A stretch of DNA of 64,000 nucleotides from an uncultured bacterium (GCA_949298985.1 CASFYV010000016.1:1-64000); one strand, 5' to 3'; numbered from the stretch's first letter, positions 36,744 to 44,807 are shown. Notes: generated by a model from the sequence alone, not told the origin. Made by a program: numbers and translations.

Positions 36744-37523
36744 ATGATAAAGTTAGCTAAAACTGTAAAATTACCTTTTTCGATATGTAAAGGAACTTAT
36801 TCACAAAGATTGGAAAAAGCCAAAGCTCTTAATGAACAACTTTTTAGCAAAATTAATCAAGATTTTGTGGAAAAAGATATTTCTCCTGATGTTTTTATCA
36901 GGAATATAAAAAAAGTAACAAATAATAAAATAAAATTCCTTATTGATGATTCTATAAACGCAAATTATAAAGGCTGTACTTTGTTAGGATTTAACCCAAA
37001 GAATTGTTCTCTTGCTGACAGATTTAAAATAGCAATTCCATTAAATATTTTTGATAAAAAAGTATCAATTTATGATGCAGATATTTTTATGCATGAATTT
37101 TTTCATTTTTTTTGTGAAATAACAAATCCTAAACATCTGCAAAGAATGATAAAGAATTATGAAAAGAATTTATCAATATCAACAGAGCCTTTTTACAGAA
37201 ATTATTTTTATTCTAAAAATAATTTGGATTTAGATTTTTTAGAAAAAACTTTACTTCCGAACTTTTTAAAAAAATTTAATATATATGATCAAATAGATTT
37301 TTTGCAAAATAGTAGATATCGGCTTATAGAAGAATTAAATGCTTATAAAGATGCTCATAAGTATTATAATCAAATTCAAGAAAATCATTTAGATTTGATT
37401 AGTGAAAAATTGAGTACAGAATCTGGAGAGTCTTTTCATTTTGAGGAAAAAATTCTTATTATAGAAAAAACTTTGAAAAAAAAATTAAATAAAGCTAGAA
37501 AAAGCTGGAAAAGTCTAGATTAA
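36744..37523 (+). CDS. Putative HExxH metalloprotease-like orphan protein
   Basis: A 259-residue protein of unknown family. A HEFFH sequence (117-121) in the context DADIFMHEFFHFFCE has the zinc-protease HExxH arrangement; a possible third ligand is not obvious (candidate Glu in SRYRLIEELNAYKDA near residue 196, which resembles the glutamate helix of gluzincins). The C-terminal 60 residues are Lys/Glu-rich and basic. No signal peptide, so any peptidase action would be intracellular or reach the outside by another route. No good ribosome site precedes the ATG. Assignment rests on the motif only. Confidence 0.55.
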   Translation: MIKLAKTVKLPFSICKGTYSQRLEKAKALNEQLFSKINQDFVEKDISPDVFIRNIKKVTNNKIKFLIDDSINANYKGCTLLGFNPKNCSLADRFKIAIPLNIFDKKVSIYDADIFMHEFFHFFCEITNPKHLQRMIKNYEKNLSISTEPFYRNYFYSKNNLDLDFLEKTLLPNFLKKFNIYDQIDFLQNSRYRLIEELNAYKDAHKYYNQIQENHLDLISEKLSTESGESFHFEEKILIIEKTLKKKLNKARKSWKSLD

Positions 37524-37660
37524 TAATGATTTGAAATATAAAAGGGGCTTAAATTTAGCCCCAAGACATTTTATTATTTAAGTTATTGGTTTGGAGGGAG
37601 ATTTCCCCTTTTTAATATGTGTGTATACTCCTCATTGTTTCTGACGGATAAAATTCCCGA
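37524..37660. other. Hairpin-rich gap before the glycyl-radical gene
   Basis: Contains GGGGCTTAAATTTAGCCCC (about 37544-37562, no T-tract), GGGAGATTTCCCC followed by TTTTT (about 37597-37614), and GGATAA/TTATCC arms (37646-37666) overlapping the stop of the minus-strand gene. At least one of these probably acts as transcription terminator for the converging genes. Confidence 0.45.
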
Positions 37661-37903
37661 TTATCCAGCTAATGAACCGTGGAATGTCCTTGAAATTACG
37701 TCATCTTGCTGTTCTTTTGTCAATTTGATGAAGTTAACAGCATATCCTGATACTCTTACTGTTAATTGAGGGTATTTTTCAGGATGTGCTTGTGCATCTA
37801 ATAATGTATCACGATTAAATACATTTACATTTAAATGATGTCCGCCTTTTTCTACGTATCCGTCTAATAAATTGATTAAATTTTCTTCTTGTTGTGTTGT
37901 CAT
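37661..37903 (-). CDS. grcA: Stand-alone glycyl-radical domain (GrcA/YfiD-like)
   Basis: An 80-residue protein equal to the C-terminal radical domain of pyruvate formate-lyase. The radical site is Gly53 in [11 protein letters not shown], followed by the family tail [15 protein letters not shown]. Escherichia GrcA, which replaces the damaged radical domain of PFL after oxygen exposure, is about 127 residues and ends the same way. The short N-terminus [21 protein letters not shown] is intact, so this is a complete minimal domain, not a gene remnant; it has its own AAGGAG site. PFL and its activase are not in the window. It is divergent from a Crp/Fnr regulator, with inverted repeats in between. 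Confidence 0.88.
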   Translation of the reverse strand: MTTQQEENLINLLDGYVEKGGHHLNVNVFNRDTLLDAQAHPEKYPQLTVRVSGYAVNFIKLTKEQQDDVISRTFHGSLAG

Positions 37904-37955
37904 TTGTTTGCTCCTTATATTTTAATTGTCTGTGTCTTTTATTTTTTACATTTTT

Positions 37956-37997
37956 ATTATAAACTATGTTTAACAACATTTCCGTTGTTTTTACAAC
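37956..37997. promoter_or_regulatory. grcA promoter with candidate Crp/Fnr operator
   Basis: A TATAAT on the minus strand (37961-37956) fits grcA. Upstream lie AACAAC-N6-GTTGTT (37972-37989) and, overlapping it, GTTGT-TTTT-ACAAC (37984-37997). The latter has the same 5-4-5 geometry as an FNR box and its centre is about 41.5 nt from the expected grcA start, the classical activator position. The adjacent regulator is the natural candidate to bind. Confidence 0.5.
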
Positions 37998-38030
37998 AAA
38001 AAGATATTTTTAAAAATAAAGGCTCTAAAT

Positions 38031-38702
38031 ATGGAAAGACTTGAAAAATATTATAATCAGATTAAAAATTCTCCTGTTTTTTATGGAATGAATGATGAAG
38101 AATTAAGAGGACTGTTGGAATGTTTTAATGCAAGGGTTCGGAAGTATGAAAAAGAAGAGATGATTATAAGACAAGGTGATATGATTTCTAATATTTATTT
38201 AATATTAGATGGAGCGGTCAATATTGAAAAAGATTCGTATTGGGGAAGAAGAATTATAATTTCAAGACTTGGTAAAAATGATAATCTTGCTCTTTCTTTT
38301 GTTGGTTCTAAAGATGTTGAATCGAGTATTGATGCAATCACTGTTGAAGATACTTTAGTCTTAATTCTCGGTTATGAAAAATGTACGTCTATGTGTCAGA
38401 ATGCTTGTGTCAGACATAAAGTTTTGATTAACAATCTTTTTCAAATACTTAGTAAAGAAAATATTGAACTTATTCAGAAAATTGAAAATGTTTCTCAAAA
38501 AACTATTAGAGATAAATTAATGACTTATTTTTCTAATGAAGCTCAAAAAAATCATTCTAATACTTTTTCAATTAATTTTAATCGTCAAGATTTGGCTGAT
38601 TATTTGAATGTTGATAGAAGTGCAATGAGCTTTGAACTTTCAAAATTACAAAAAGAAGGTTTTATCAAATATGATAAAAACCGTTTTGAACTTCTTTCTT
38701 AA
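38031..38702 (+). CDS. Crp/Fnr-family transcriptional regulator with N-terminal sensor and Cys cluster
   Basis: A 223-residue regulator with a cyclic-nucleotide-binding-like beta-roll (RKYEKEEMIIRQGDMISNIYLILDGAVNI), dimerisation helix and C-terminal HTH (NRQDLADYLNVDRSAMSFELSKLQKEGFI, about 184-212). The recognition helix VDRSAMSFELSKL is of the type common in anaerobic Clostridia-like Crp/Fnr proteins, not the E..SR of FNR. Cys118, Cys122 and Cys126 (C-x3-C-x3-C) sit just before the long helix and could hold a metal or Fe-S centre or sense redox. Divergent from grcA, so oxygen or redox control of the glycyl-radical system is likely. AAAGG lies 11 nt before the ATG. Confidence 0.88.
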   Translation: MERLEKYYNQIKNSPVFYGMNDEELRGLLECFNARVRKYEKEEMIIRQGDMISNIYLILDGAVNIEKDSYWGRRIIISRLGKNDNLALSFVGSKDVESSIDAITVEDTLVLILGYEKCTSMCQNACVRHKVLINNLFQILSKENIELIQKIENVSQKTIRDKLMTYFSNEAQKNHSNTFSINFNRQDLADYLNVDRSAMSFELSKLQKEGFIKYDKNRFELLS

Positions 38703-38826
38703 ATATATTTTAAGAGACAAAATAAACTTACATAGTAAAATTTAAAACTCCATCATTTTAAGTTAAGAATATCAAATAAAAAAGTAATTTGACTCAATTT
38801 TATATTAAAATACAAAACTTAAAAAA

Positions 38827-38903
38827 ATGCGCCTGGAGGGAGTCGAACCCACGGCAGACAAGGTTTAGGAAACCTCCGCTCTATCCTACTGAGCTACAAG
38901 CGC
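38827..38903 (-). tRNA. tRNA-Arg (anticodon CCT)
   Basis: Read on the minus strand: acceptor GCGCTTG pairing with CAGGCGC, D arm GCTC...GAGC, anticodon stem GAGGT/ACCTT enclosing TTCCTAA (anticodon CCT), T arm with TTCGACT loop, discriminator A. CCA is not encoded. One T-T mismatch lies in the T stem and the variable loop is 7 nt long. The 60-codon frame on the plus strand here is a shadow of this tRNA. Confidence 0.93.
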
Positions 38904-39020
38904 TTACTTTTTCTGTAGAAAAAGTAAGCAAAAAGACTTTTCATACTCTTAACTTACTTCTCTACTACTAGACTCTTGTACTTCATCCATTTCTGTAGAA
39001 AAATTTTCTTACTTCTCTAC
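38903..39020. repeat. Cluster of short inverted/direct repeats upstream of tRNA-Arg
   Basis: CTTACTTTTTCT-GT-AGAAAAAGTAAG (38903-38928) is a near-perfect 26-nt palindrome. CTTACTTCTCTAC occurs twice (38953-38965 and 39008-39020) and is a variant of the inverse arm GTAGAAAAAGTAAG. TCTGTAGAAAAA occurs at 38912-38923 and 38992-39003. On the minus strand these read GTAG-footed. They fill the gap between tRNA-Arg and the next gene; the rest of the gap (38703-38826) is featureless AT-rich DNA. Confidence 0.6.
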
Positions 39021-39077
39021 CAAAATATATTCCTTTATTAAATTTTCACCCTTTTAGTATACAAAAACACTCTCTTC

Positions 39078-39106
39078 TTGTAAAGCTTCATTAAAAATGT
39101 TAAAAT
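39078..39106 (+). promoter_or_regulatory. Promoter abutting glycosyltransferase start codon
   Basis: TTGTAA (39078-39083), 17-nt spacer, TAAAAT (39101-39106); only 9 nt separate the -10 from the ATG at 39116, leaving little or no leader. Confidence 0.55.
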
Positions 39107-39115
39107 AACATCAAG

Positions 39116-40060
39116 ATGAGAGATTTCAAAAAAAAGATTTTAGCTATTCTTCCCGTAAGTATTGGCGGAAGGCTTACAACTAACAGTATCATTAATGGTT
39201 TTAAACAAAACAAGTGTGACGTTACTGTTTTTGACGAATTATTTGATAATAATTTAAATGAAATTATATCTAAAGATTATGATTACATTTTAGGTTACGA
39301 TTTTTCAGGACTTAAAATTAAAATAGATAATAATTTAAAAATGCCTTCTATTAATTATTTCTCAGATGATATTCGCTCTCGCACTTCTGGTGATGAATGG
39401 GAAAAATATCTTCCATACTTAGAAAACGATGATAATTTTACTTTTTATTGGGACAAATCACTTACCAGTTACGAAACTTTTAAAAATATACACTACTTAC
39501 CGCATTTTGTGGATTTTGAAATTTATAAAGACTTAAAAATAAATCCTGAATTTGATTTAATGTTTGCAGGAAGACTTGATACTGATTACAGACTTAGTTT
39601 TTTTGAAGAATTAATTACTAAACTTCCGGAACTTAAAATTGCTTGGTATGCTATTGATAGGCACTATCAAGACGCAAAAAACAGATCTAAATATCCTGAA
39701 TTAATTTCGCTTTGTTATCAAGGTTTTATTGATAATGAAGAAGATATGGCAAAAGCTATTAATAATTCTAAAATTATTTTCAACATGAATTCTCAAGGAA
39801 TTTCATCACTTAATTATAGAACTTTTCAAACTGTAGCTTGTAAAAGACTTTTAATAAGTGATTATAGAGAAGAACTCGCTTTATTTGATGGTCATATGCC
39901 ATTTTATGAAGATTTTTCGGATTTAATTTTTAAAATAGAAGCTTATCTTGAAGATAAAGAAGCTTACAATAAAGTTACAGAAGAATGCTATAAAATAGCT
40001 AAACAATCTCATAATTCTAAAGATTGTGTTAAATATATCTTAAAAGAAGTTTCTAAATAA
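39116..40060 (+). CDS. Glycosyltransferase family protein (CgeB-like)
   Basis: A 314-residue GT-B-type protein. The N-terminal half has a Rossmann-like start KKILAILPVSIGGRLTTNSI; the C-terminal half matches the Glyco_trans_1_2 / CgeB pattern: FDLMFAGRLDTDYRLSFFEEL, CYQGFIDNEEDMAKAINNSKIIFNMNSQG, SLNYRTFQTVACKRLLISDYREEL. Related proteins decorate surface or spore layers; donor and acceptor are not predictable. No membrane helix or signal peptide. The start codon lies 9 nt after a -10 box with no ribosome site. It converges with the PAP2 gene, 2 nt apart. Confidence 0.75.
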   Translation: MRDFKKKILAILPVSIGGRLTTNSIINGFKQNKCDVTVFDELFDNNLNEIISKDYDYILGYDFSGLKIKIDNNLKMPSINYFSDDIRSRTSGDEWEKYLPYLENDDNFTFYWDKSLTSYETFKNIHYLPHFVDFEIYKDLKINPEFDLMFAGRLDTDYRLSFFEELITKLPELKIAWYAIDRHYQDAKNRSKYPELISLCYQGFIDNEEDMAKAINNSKIIFNMNSQGISSLNYRTFQTVACKRLLISDYREELALFDGHMPFYEDFSDLIFKIEAYLEDKEAYNKVTEECYKIAKQSHNSKDCVKYILKEVSK

Positions 40061-40062
40061 AA

Positions 40063-40686
40063 TTACTTACTTAAAGCATTAGAAGTTAATATAAACAAAT
40101 TAACCATAATAAAGCCTAGGAACATTCCTGCAATAACGTCACTTAAATAATGTACACCAAGCCAAAGTCTTGAGATTCCAACCATCAAAATAAATAAACC
40201 AAACAAACCGACTAAAAAGTATCTCCAAACTTCAGATCTAACATAATGAAGAACCAAGTATATCAATATTCCATAAAAACACATCGTGGTTGATGAATGT
40301 CCTGAAGGAAAACTAAATCCCGGATAATTATCCCCACAAGGTCTTGTTCTGCAAACAAAATCTTTTATAAAATCAGTAGCTATAAAAGTTGCTTGAGTAA
40401 AAAATATTAACAAAAAAGTTTTAACATATTTTTGGTGAGAAATTAAAACACTACCGGCTGCAATTTGTGGCCATAACATATGTTGATATCTCCCAAATTC
40501 CGAAATTACAGCAGGAATATAACTTGGATAAGGGGACAATGCTAACCTTATCGAATGTAAAATATTACCATCTATTTCAGAAATATTTGGTAAATACATT
40601 ACTAAAATCATTAGTATTACAAAAACTACTAAAGATACAATTATCCAATTCCAGCTTTCTTTTGAATTAAAACCTTTTGACTTCAT
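40063..40686 (-). CDS. PAP2-family membrane phosphatase
   Basis: A 207-residue integral membrane protein with about five to six helices and the three phosphatase motifs in order: KDFVCRTRPCGD (K-x6-RP), PSGHSSTT (PSGH) and SRLWLGVHYLSDVIAG (SR-x5-H-x3-D). Such enzymes dephosphorylate undecaprenyl diphosphate or lipid phosphates at the outer face of the membrane. Its neighbours (membrane protein, FtsH) do not specify the lipid. AGAGG site upstream; 9 nt downstream of the next minus-strand gene, thus co-transcribed with it and ftsH. Confidence 0.9.
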   Translation of the reverse strand: MKSKGFNSKESWNWIIVSLVVFVILMILVMYLPNISEIDGNILHSIRLALSPYPSYIPAVISEFGRYQHMLWPQIAAGSVLISHQKYVKTFLLIFFTQATFIATDFIKDFVCRTRPCGDNYPGFSFPSGHSSTTMCFYGILIYLVLHYVRSEVWRYFLVGLFGLFILMVGISRLWLGVHYLSDVIAGMFLGFIMVNLFILTSNALSK

Positions 40687-40695
40687 TAAAAACCT

Positions 40696-41196
40696 CTAAA
40701 AGATATTTTTTACTTTTATAACTAAATCCATCATTTTTTCAAATAAAATAATTACGATTGGTGTAATCTCACTCACGCATACCGCAAAGAAAAACAGTGC
40801 AGAAATAGCCGCAATTATTTTTTGAATATCAGAAAACATAAAAACTTTGTTACTACGAAATTCTTCTATTCCTTCATACTCATCTGTGAAAGGTTTTACA
40901 GGAAGTTTTTCTTCTATTTTTTCGATTACATTTGCATATTTGATTTTTATTAAAGTGTTGTATGAATCAACATTCATCCACCACATAGCACTTACAGAAA
41001 CCCCAAAAAATGCGAATATCAAAGTAGCCGTTATTTTATTTAAGAAAATAATATTTCCCGTATAAATCATTGCAAAAACTAAAACAACAATTGCTGCCAT
41101 ATAAAATTTATTTGTTTTAAAATTTCTGTCAATAAAGTTTTCTTTTTGTTCACAATAAGTTTTGTATTCTCTAAAAATCAACTCATCTCTATCCAT
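40696..41196 (-). CDS. Two-helix membrane protein resembling RipA-type proteins
   Basis: A 166-residue protein with membrane helices near residues 29-50, 53-72 and 136-160. Between them lies WWMNVDSYNTLIKIKYANVIEKIEEKLPVKPF, matching a pattern W-x3-(I/V)-x-SY-x-x-L...A(K/N)..VI..(I/M)E..LP..PF found in a small membrane-protein family that includes Francisella RipA; the resemblance is from memory and unverified. The start at 41196 has GGAGAAG 8 nt upstream and overlaps the 3' end of ftsH by 8 nt. Likely operon ftsH - this gene - PAP2. Function unknown. Confidence 0.65.
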   Translation of the reverse strand: MDRDELIFREYKTYCEQKENFIDRNFKTNKFYMAAIVVLVFAMIYTGNIIFLNKITATLIFAFFGVSVSAMWWMNVDSYNTLIKIKYANVIEKIEEKLPVKPFTDEYEGIEEFRSNKVFMFSDIQKIIAAISALFFFAVCVSEITPIVIILFEKMMDLVIKVKNIF

Positions 41197-43123
41197 TATT
41201 TTCTTCTCCGTTATTATTTTCTTCATTATTATCAGAAGTTTCTGCTGGGATTTCACCACGCTGAATTCTTACATCTTTCATAAGTTCATCAAATTCTTTT
41301 TCATCAAGTGTTTCTTTTTCAAGAAGATTTTTAGAAATATACTCTAACATATCTCTGTTATCACTCAATAATTTTTTAGCATAATCATACTGAGCATCAA
41401 CAATTTTCTTAACTTCTTTATCAATATCAGCAGCAATTTCTTCTGAGAAATCTCTTGTATTACCAAAATTTCTTCCCATAAATACATGTTCTTGGTTTTT
41501 ACCATAAGCAAGATTTCCCATTTTATCACTCATACCATAAGTTGTAACCATACTACGAGCAAGAGCTGACACTTTTTCTAAATCATTAGACGCTCCTGTT
41601 GTAACATTATCTTTTCCATAAATCAATTCTTCAGCAACTCTTCCGCCTAAAATCATTGTAATTCTATCTAAAAGTTGATTTTTTCGCATAGTTAAATGAT
41701 CTTTCTCTGGTAGAGTTAATGTAATCCCTAACGCCATTCCTCTTGGAATTATAGAAACTTTATGTAAAGGATCACAATCTTTTAACAATTTAGCCAACAG
41801 TGCGTGACCAACTTCGTGGTAAGCAGTATTTTCTTTTTCTTCATCAGAAATAATTCTACTTTTCTTTTCAGGACCTGCCATAACTTTATCAATAGCTTCT
41901 TCTAAATCAGGCATTTCAATTTCAGACTTATCATGTCTTGCAGCAAGAAGAGCTGCTTCATTAAGTAAATTCTGCAAATCAGCACCTGTAAAGCCTGGAG
42001 TGCGTTTTGCAAGAGTTTTCAAATCAACTTCCTTACTTAATGGTTTATTCTTTGCATGAACATTTAATATCTGTTCACGTCCCAAAACATCAGGCTTATT
42101 TATAACAATTTGTCTGTCAAATCTTCCCGGACGCAACAAAGCATTATCCAAAATATCAGGTCTGTTAGTAGCTGCTAAAATTATAATATTAGTATTTTCA
42201 TCAAACCCATCCATTTCAACAAGCAATTGGTTAAGAGTTTGTTCTCTTTCATCATGCCCGCCACCTAAGCCGGCACCTCTTTGACGACCAACAGCATCGA
42301 TTTCATCAATAAATACAATACAAGGCTGATGTTTTTTAGCTTGCTCAAATAAATCTCTAACTCTTGAAGCCCCAACCCCAACAAACATTTCAACGAAATC
42401 AGAACCGCTTATTGAGAAAAACGGAACTCCAGCTTCTCCAGCCACAGCTTTTGCCATTAAAGTTTTACCTGTACCAGGAGAGCCTACCAAAAGAACACCT
42501 TTTGGAATCTTTGCACCTAGTTTAACATATTTATCAGAATGCTTTAAGAAATCTACGATTTCTTCTAATTCTTTTCTTTCTTCATCAATCCCTGCAACAT
42601 CTGCAAAAGTTGTTTTAACTTTATTATCCATAAGCATTTTAGCTCTGCTTTTTCCAAAAGACATAGCCTGAGCTCCACCAGCCTGTATTGATTTTATTAT
42701 TAACATTATAAAGCCTAAAACCAATAAGATTGTGATTAAAGAAGAGCCTAAACCGAAAGCAGAATTAGATTCATTAGCTTTTTTAGCATTAATTTCGATA
42801 TTATTAGCCTCTAATTTTTGTAACACGTCTGAATTTTCAGGAAGAACTACTTTATATTGTAATTTTGGAGGTCTTACTTCTCCATATATTAAATTACTGG
42901 TAGTAGTTTTCTTTTCTGCTTCAGGTTGATTAACAGGAAGTGCAATTAACATGTCTTTTCCCATATCAACACTTTTAATTTCTTTATTTTCAACCTTTTG
43001 TAAAAAAGCAGTATAAGAAAGTTCTTGTGTACTTGATGTTGGACCTGTAAATAGCATTGAAATGAATGCTAAAACCATAATACCTAAAATTACGTACATC
43101 CCGATAGATTGATTTTTATTCAT
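41189..43123 (-). CDS. ftsH: ATP-dependent zinc metalloprotease FtsH
   Basis: A membrane-anchored AAA+ protease controlling membrane-protein quality. The 644-residue protein has membrane helices at 8-26 and about 126-146, Walker A GSPGTGKT (214-221), Walker [22 protein letters not shown] region [20 protein letters not shown], zinc motif HEVGH (about residue 435) and the third-ligand region. The C-terminal tail is Asn/Glu/Gly repetitive ([13 protein letters not shown]), probably disordered. AAGGAGAAT ribosome site. It heads the operon with the two genes downstream. Confidence 0.97.
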   Translation of the reverse strand: MNKNQSIGMYVILGIMVLAFISMLFTGPTSSTQELSYTAFLQKVENKEIKSVDMGKDMLIALPVNQPEAEKKTTTSNLIYGEVRPPKLQYKVVLPENSDVLQKLEANNIEINAKKANESNSAFGLGSSLITILLVLGFIMLIIKSIQAGGAQAMSFGKSRAKMLMDNKVKTTFADVAGIDEERKELEEIVDFLKHSDKYVKLGAKIPKGVLLVGSPGTGKTLMAKAVAGEAGVPFFSISGSDFVEMFVGVGASRVRDLFEQAKKHQPCIVFIDEIDAVGRQRGAGLGGGHDEREQTLNQLLVEMDGFDENTNIIILAATNRPDILDNALLRPGRFDRQIVINKPDVLGREQILNVHAKNKPLSKEVDLKTLAKRTPGFTGADLQNLLNEAALLAARHDKSEIEMPDLEEAIDKVMAGPEKKSRIISDEEKENTAYHEVGHALLAKLLKDCDPLHKVSIIPRGMALGITLTLPEKDHLTMRKNQLLDRITMILGGRVAEELIYGKDNVTTGASNDLEKVSALARSMVTTYGMSDKMGNLAYGKNQEHVFMGRNFGNTRDFSEEIAADIDKEVKKIVDAQYDYAKKLLSDNRDMLEYISKNLLEKETLDEKEFDELMKDVRIQRGEIPAETSDNNEENNNGEENNG

Positions 43124-43273
43124 AATTCTCCTTTATTTACACAGACTATTGGAAGTTCAAACAACTCCTCTCCATTTTTTCCTATTATAACACAAATGTA
43201 AATTTTATTAACAAAAAAAGCAATTATTAAGAAAGATAATTCTTTATATATATAAGGATACTCAGGGATATTT

Positions 43274-44191
43274 ATGGGACTACATAATTTTTGGAATAAT
43301 TTTTCATATGGTTTTCTAAATGGAATGTTTAATTCAAATCCATTTATGTGTGGTTTTGGGTACACACCTTTTTCTTTCTGTTGCTGGTCTAATCCTTTTG
43401 CTTTTAATATTTTTCAGTATCCTAGCAGTATGAATTATCCTCCAATGTTTCCTATGATGAGTGTAAGTCCCTTTCCAACGCTTAATATGCCGAGAATTGA
43501 TACGACATCAATTTTCCCAACAGATATTTGGAATACATCAAAACCTCAAACTCAAACTAATAATCACCCCTGGTTAGATAGTTTTGAACGTTCTATTACA
43601 GTTGAGGGAAAAGATAAAAAGAAAATTGATAATGAAAAAAAAGAAATTGTTTCTAAAACTGCTGATATTATTGTAAAACCCAATAATTCTAGCTTAGAAA
43701 ACACTTCAAGCACTTCTAAAGCGATTTCAATGAATTATGAAAAAATGTTAGAATTCATTTTAAAATCAGAGGGGGGATATTTACCTGATGATTGTGGCCA
43801 AGCTTGTAACATGGGAGTTCGTCAATCAACGTATGATACATATAGAAAAAATAAAGGATTCCCGAAAAAAGATGTAAAAGAACTGACAAAAGAAGAAGCT
43901 AGTGATATTTATTATTCAATGTACTATGTTCCGAGTGGTGCTAACAAAATAAAAGATCCAAAACTTGCTCTACAAGTATTTGATACAGCTGTAAATATGG
44001 GAGTAGGAGCTGCTAAAAAATTATTGAGTCAATGTGGGAATGATGCAAATAAATTTGAAGAATTAAGACTGGCAAGATATGAATCAATTGCACAAAATGA
44101 TTCATCAAAGAGAAAGTTTCTTACAGGATGGAAAAATAGGGTCAAAAATCTAGAAGATTTTATGGATAAAAATTCAAAGACTTTAGCATAA
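43274..44191 (+). CDS. GH108 muramidase-like protein with unusual aromatic N-terminus
   Basis: The C-terminal half (about 155-300) matches glycoside hydrolase family 108 (zliS-type, phage-like lysozyme): EFILKSEGGYLPDD with catalytic Glu166, the NMGVRQSTYDTYR block, LTKEEASDIYYSMYY and FDTAVNMGVGAAKKLLSQ. The first 85 residues are strikingly rich in Phe, Asn, Pro, Met and Trp (NFWNNFSYGFLNGMFNSNPF) with four Cys, followed by a Lys/Ser-rich linker. There is no classical signal peptide, so export would need another route or phage-like holin. AGGG lies 8-9 nt before the ATG. No phage genes surround it. Possible roles: wall remodelling for flagella/pili or attack on other bacteria. Confidence 0.82.
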   Translation: MGLHNFWNNFSYGFLNGMFNSNPFMCGFGYTPFSFCCWSNPFAFNIFQYPSSMNYPPMFPMMSVSPFPTLNMPRIDTTSIFPTDIWNTSKPQTQTNNHPWLDSFERSITVEGKDKKKIDNEKKEIVSKTADIIVKPNNSSLENTSSTSKAISMNYEKMLEFILKSEGGYLPDDCGQACNMGVRQSTYDTYRKNKGFPKKDVKELTKEEASDIYYSMYYVPSGANKIKDPKLALQVFDTAVNMGVGAAKKLLSQCGNDANKFEELRLARYESIAQNDSSKRKFLTGWKNRVKNLEDFMDKNSKTLA

Positions 44192-44276
44192 AAAAAAGCC
44201 GTTTCTTAGAGGAACGGCTACCAGACTTGGGGAGGAGGTATGAAAAACCGTTTGGTTTTCCATATACCTTCTCTAC
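44191..44276 (-). ncRNA. Candidate small regulatory RNA
   Basis: The minus strand here forms a full transcription unit without a gene: TTAATG (44311-44306), 17 nt, TAAAAT (44288-44283); then a stem GGTAT...AAAACC / GGTTTTT...ATACC; an unpaired UCCUCCCC stretch; and a terminator AGCCGTTTC-type stem (AGCCGTTCC/GAAACGGCT, 44219-44197) ending in eight T. The length is about 85 nt. C-rich unpaired stretches matching the Shine-Dalgarno are common seeds of sRNAs. The orientation comes from the T-tract, which lies on the minus-strand side. No known family recognised. Confidence 0.45.
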
Positions 44277-44282
44277 GGCATT

Positions 44283-44311
44283 ATTTTAAAATTTCTTTAA
44301 CATCTCATTAA
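44283..44311 (-). promoter_or_regulatory. Candidate promoter of the sRNA
   Basis: TTAATG-17 nt-TAAAAT on the minus strand; -10 good, -35 weak (3 of 6). Confidence 0.35.
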
Positions 44312-44382
44312 AAATATCATCTATTAGTAGGAGAAAAGCTCGAGTTGGCTTCTTTTTAAATTTTTACGTAACTAGTGAATAG

Positions 44383-44690
44383 TGAATAGAGTTTTATTAT
44401 TAACTTCTTCTCAACTCATAAACTTATCTTCTTCTCCTCTTGAAACACTTCACACTGAATTCTTTTCAGGGTTTTATGAATTTTCTAGTCGATAAGATTC
44501 CGAAAATAAATTTGGAATATCGAGAAAATATTATACAATTTTTAATTAAAATTGGTGCTATAAATTACACCATACAAATAATTAGTAACTACATTCCCCT
44601 CCCCTTGAGGGAGGGGGTTGGGGGTGGGGTAAATGAATTAGTAACTAATGAATAGAGTTTTATTATTAACTTCTTCTCAACTCCTAAACT
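44383..44690. repeat. Direct repeats and G-rich palindrome in rplI upstream gap
   Basis: A 35-nt identical direct repeat starts TGAATAGAGTTTTATTATTA at 44383-44417 and 44649-44683, with similarity continuing to 44423 and 44690. Between the copies lies a C-rich/G-rich palindrome CCCTCCCC-TTGA-GGGAGGGG with trailing GTTGGGGGTGGGG (44594-44629), also present in variant form at 60820-60849, and a GGTG..TA/TA..CACC hairpin near 44552-44570. A 71-codon frame across this part is repeat-derived and not a gene. The rest of 44312-44807 shows no gene. Confidence 0.6.
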
Positions 44691-44807
44691 TTTTCTGCTC
44701 ACTGTTAAAATATTTTAAGCTAAAAAACCATGGTACTCGACAATTAATATTTTTTCGTATATTATAAAAATTATGCTAGCCCAATAATAGTTAAAGGAGA
44801 AAAAGAT

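Noticed and set aside
38789..38971. 60-codon frame
   Set aside because: Shadow of tRNA-Arg (ESNPRQTRFRKPPLYPTEL is a familiar tRNA-derived peptide).
43120..43365. 81-codon minus-strand frame upstream of ftsH
   Set aside because: It overlaps the start of the GH108 gene and lacks a ribosome site; likely the ftsH leader and shadow of the opposite gene.
43274..44191. Prophage lysis module around the GH108 gene
   Set aside because: No holin, portal, terminase, integrase or att-like repeats on either side; neighbours are housekeeping genes.
44440..44655. 71-codon plus-strand frame containing PLPLREGVGGGV
   Set aside because: It is a translation of the direct repeat and G-rich palindrome; PLREGVGGGV-type peptides are typical of that repeat, and there is no ribosome site.
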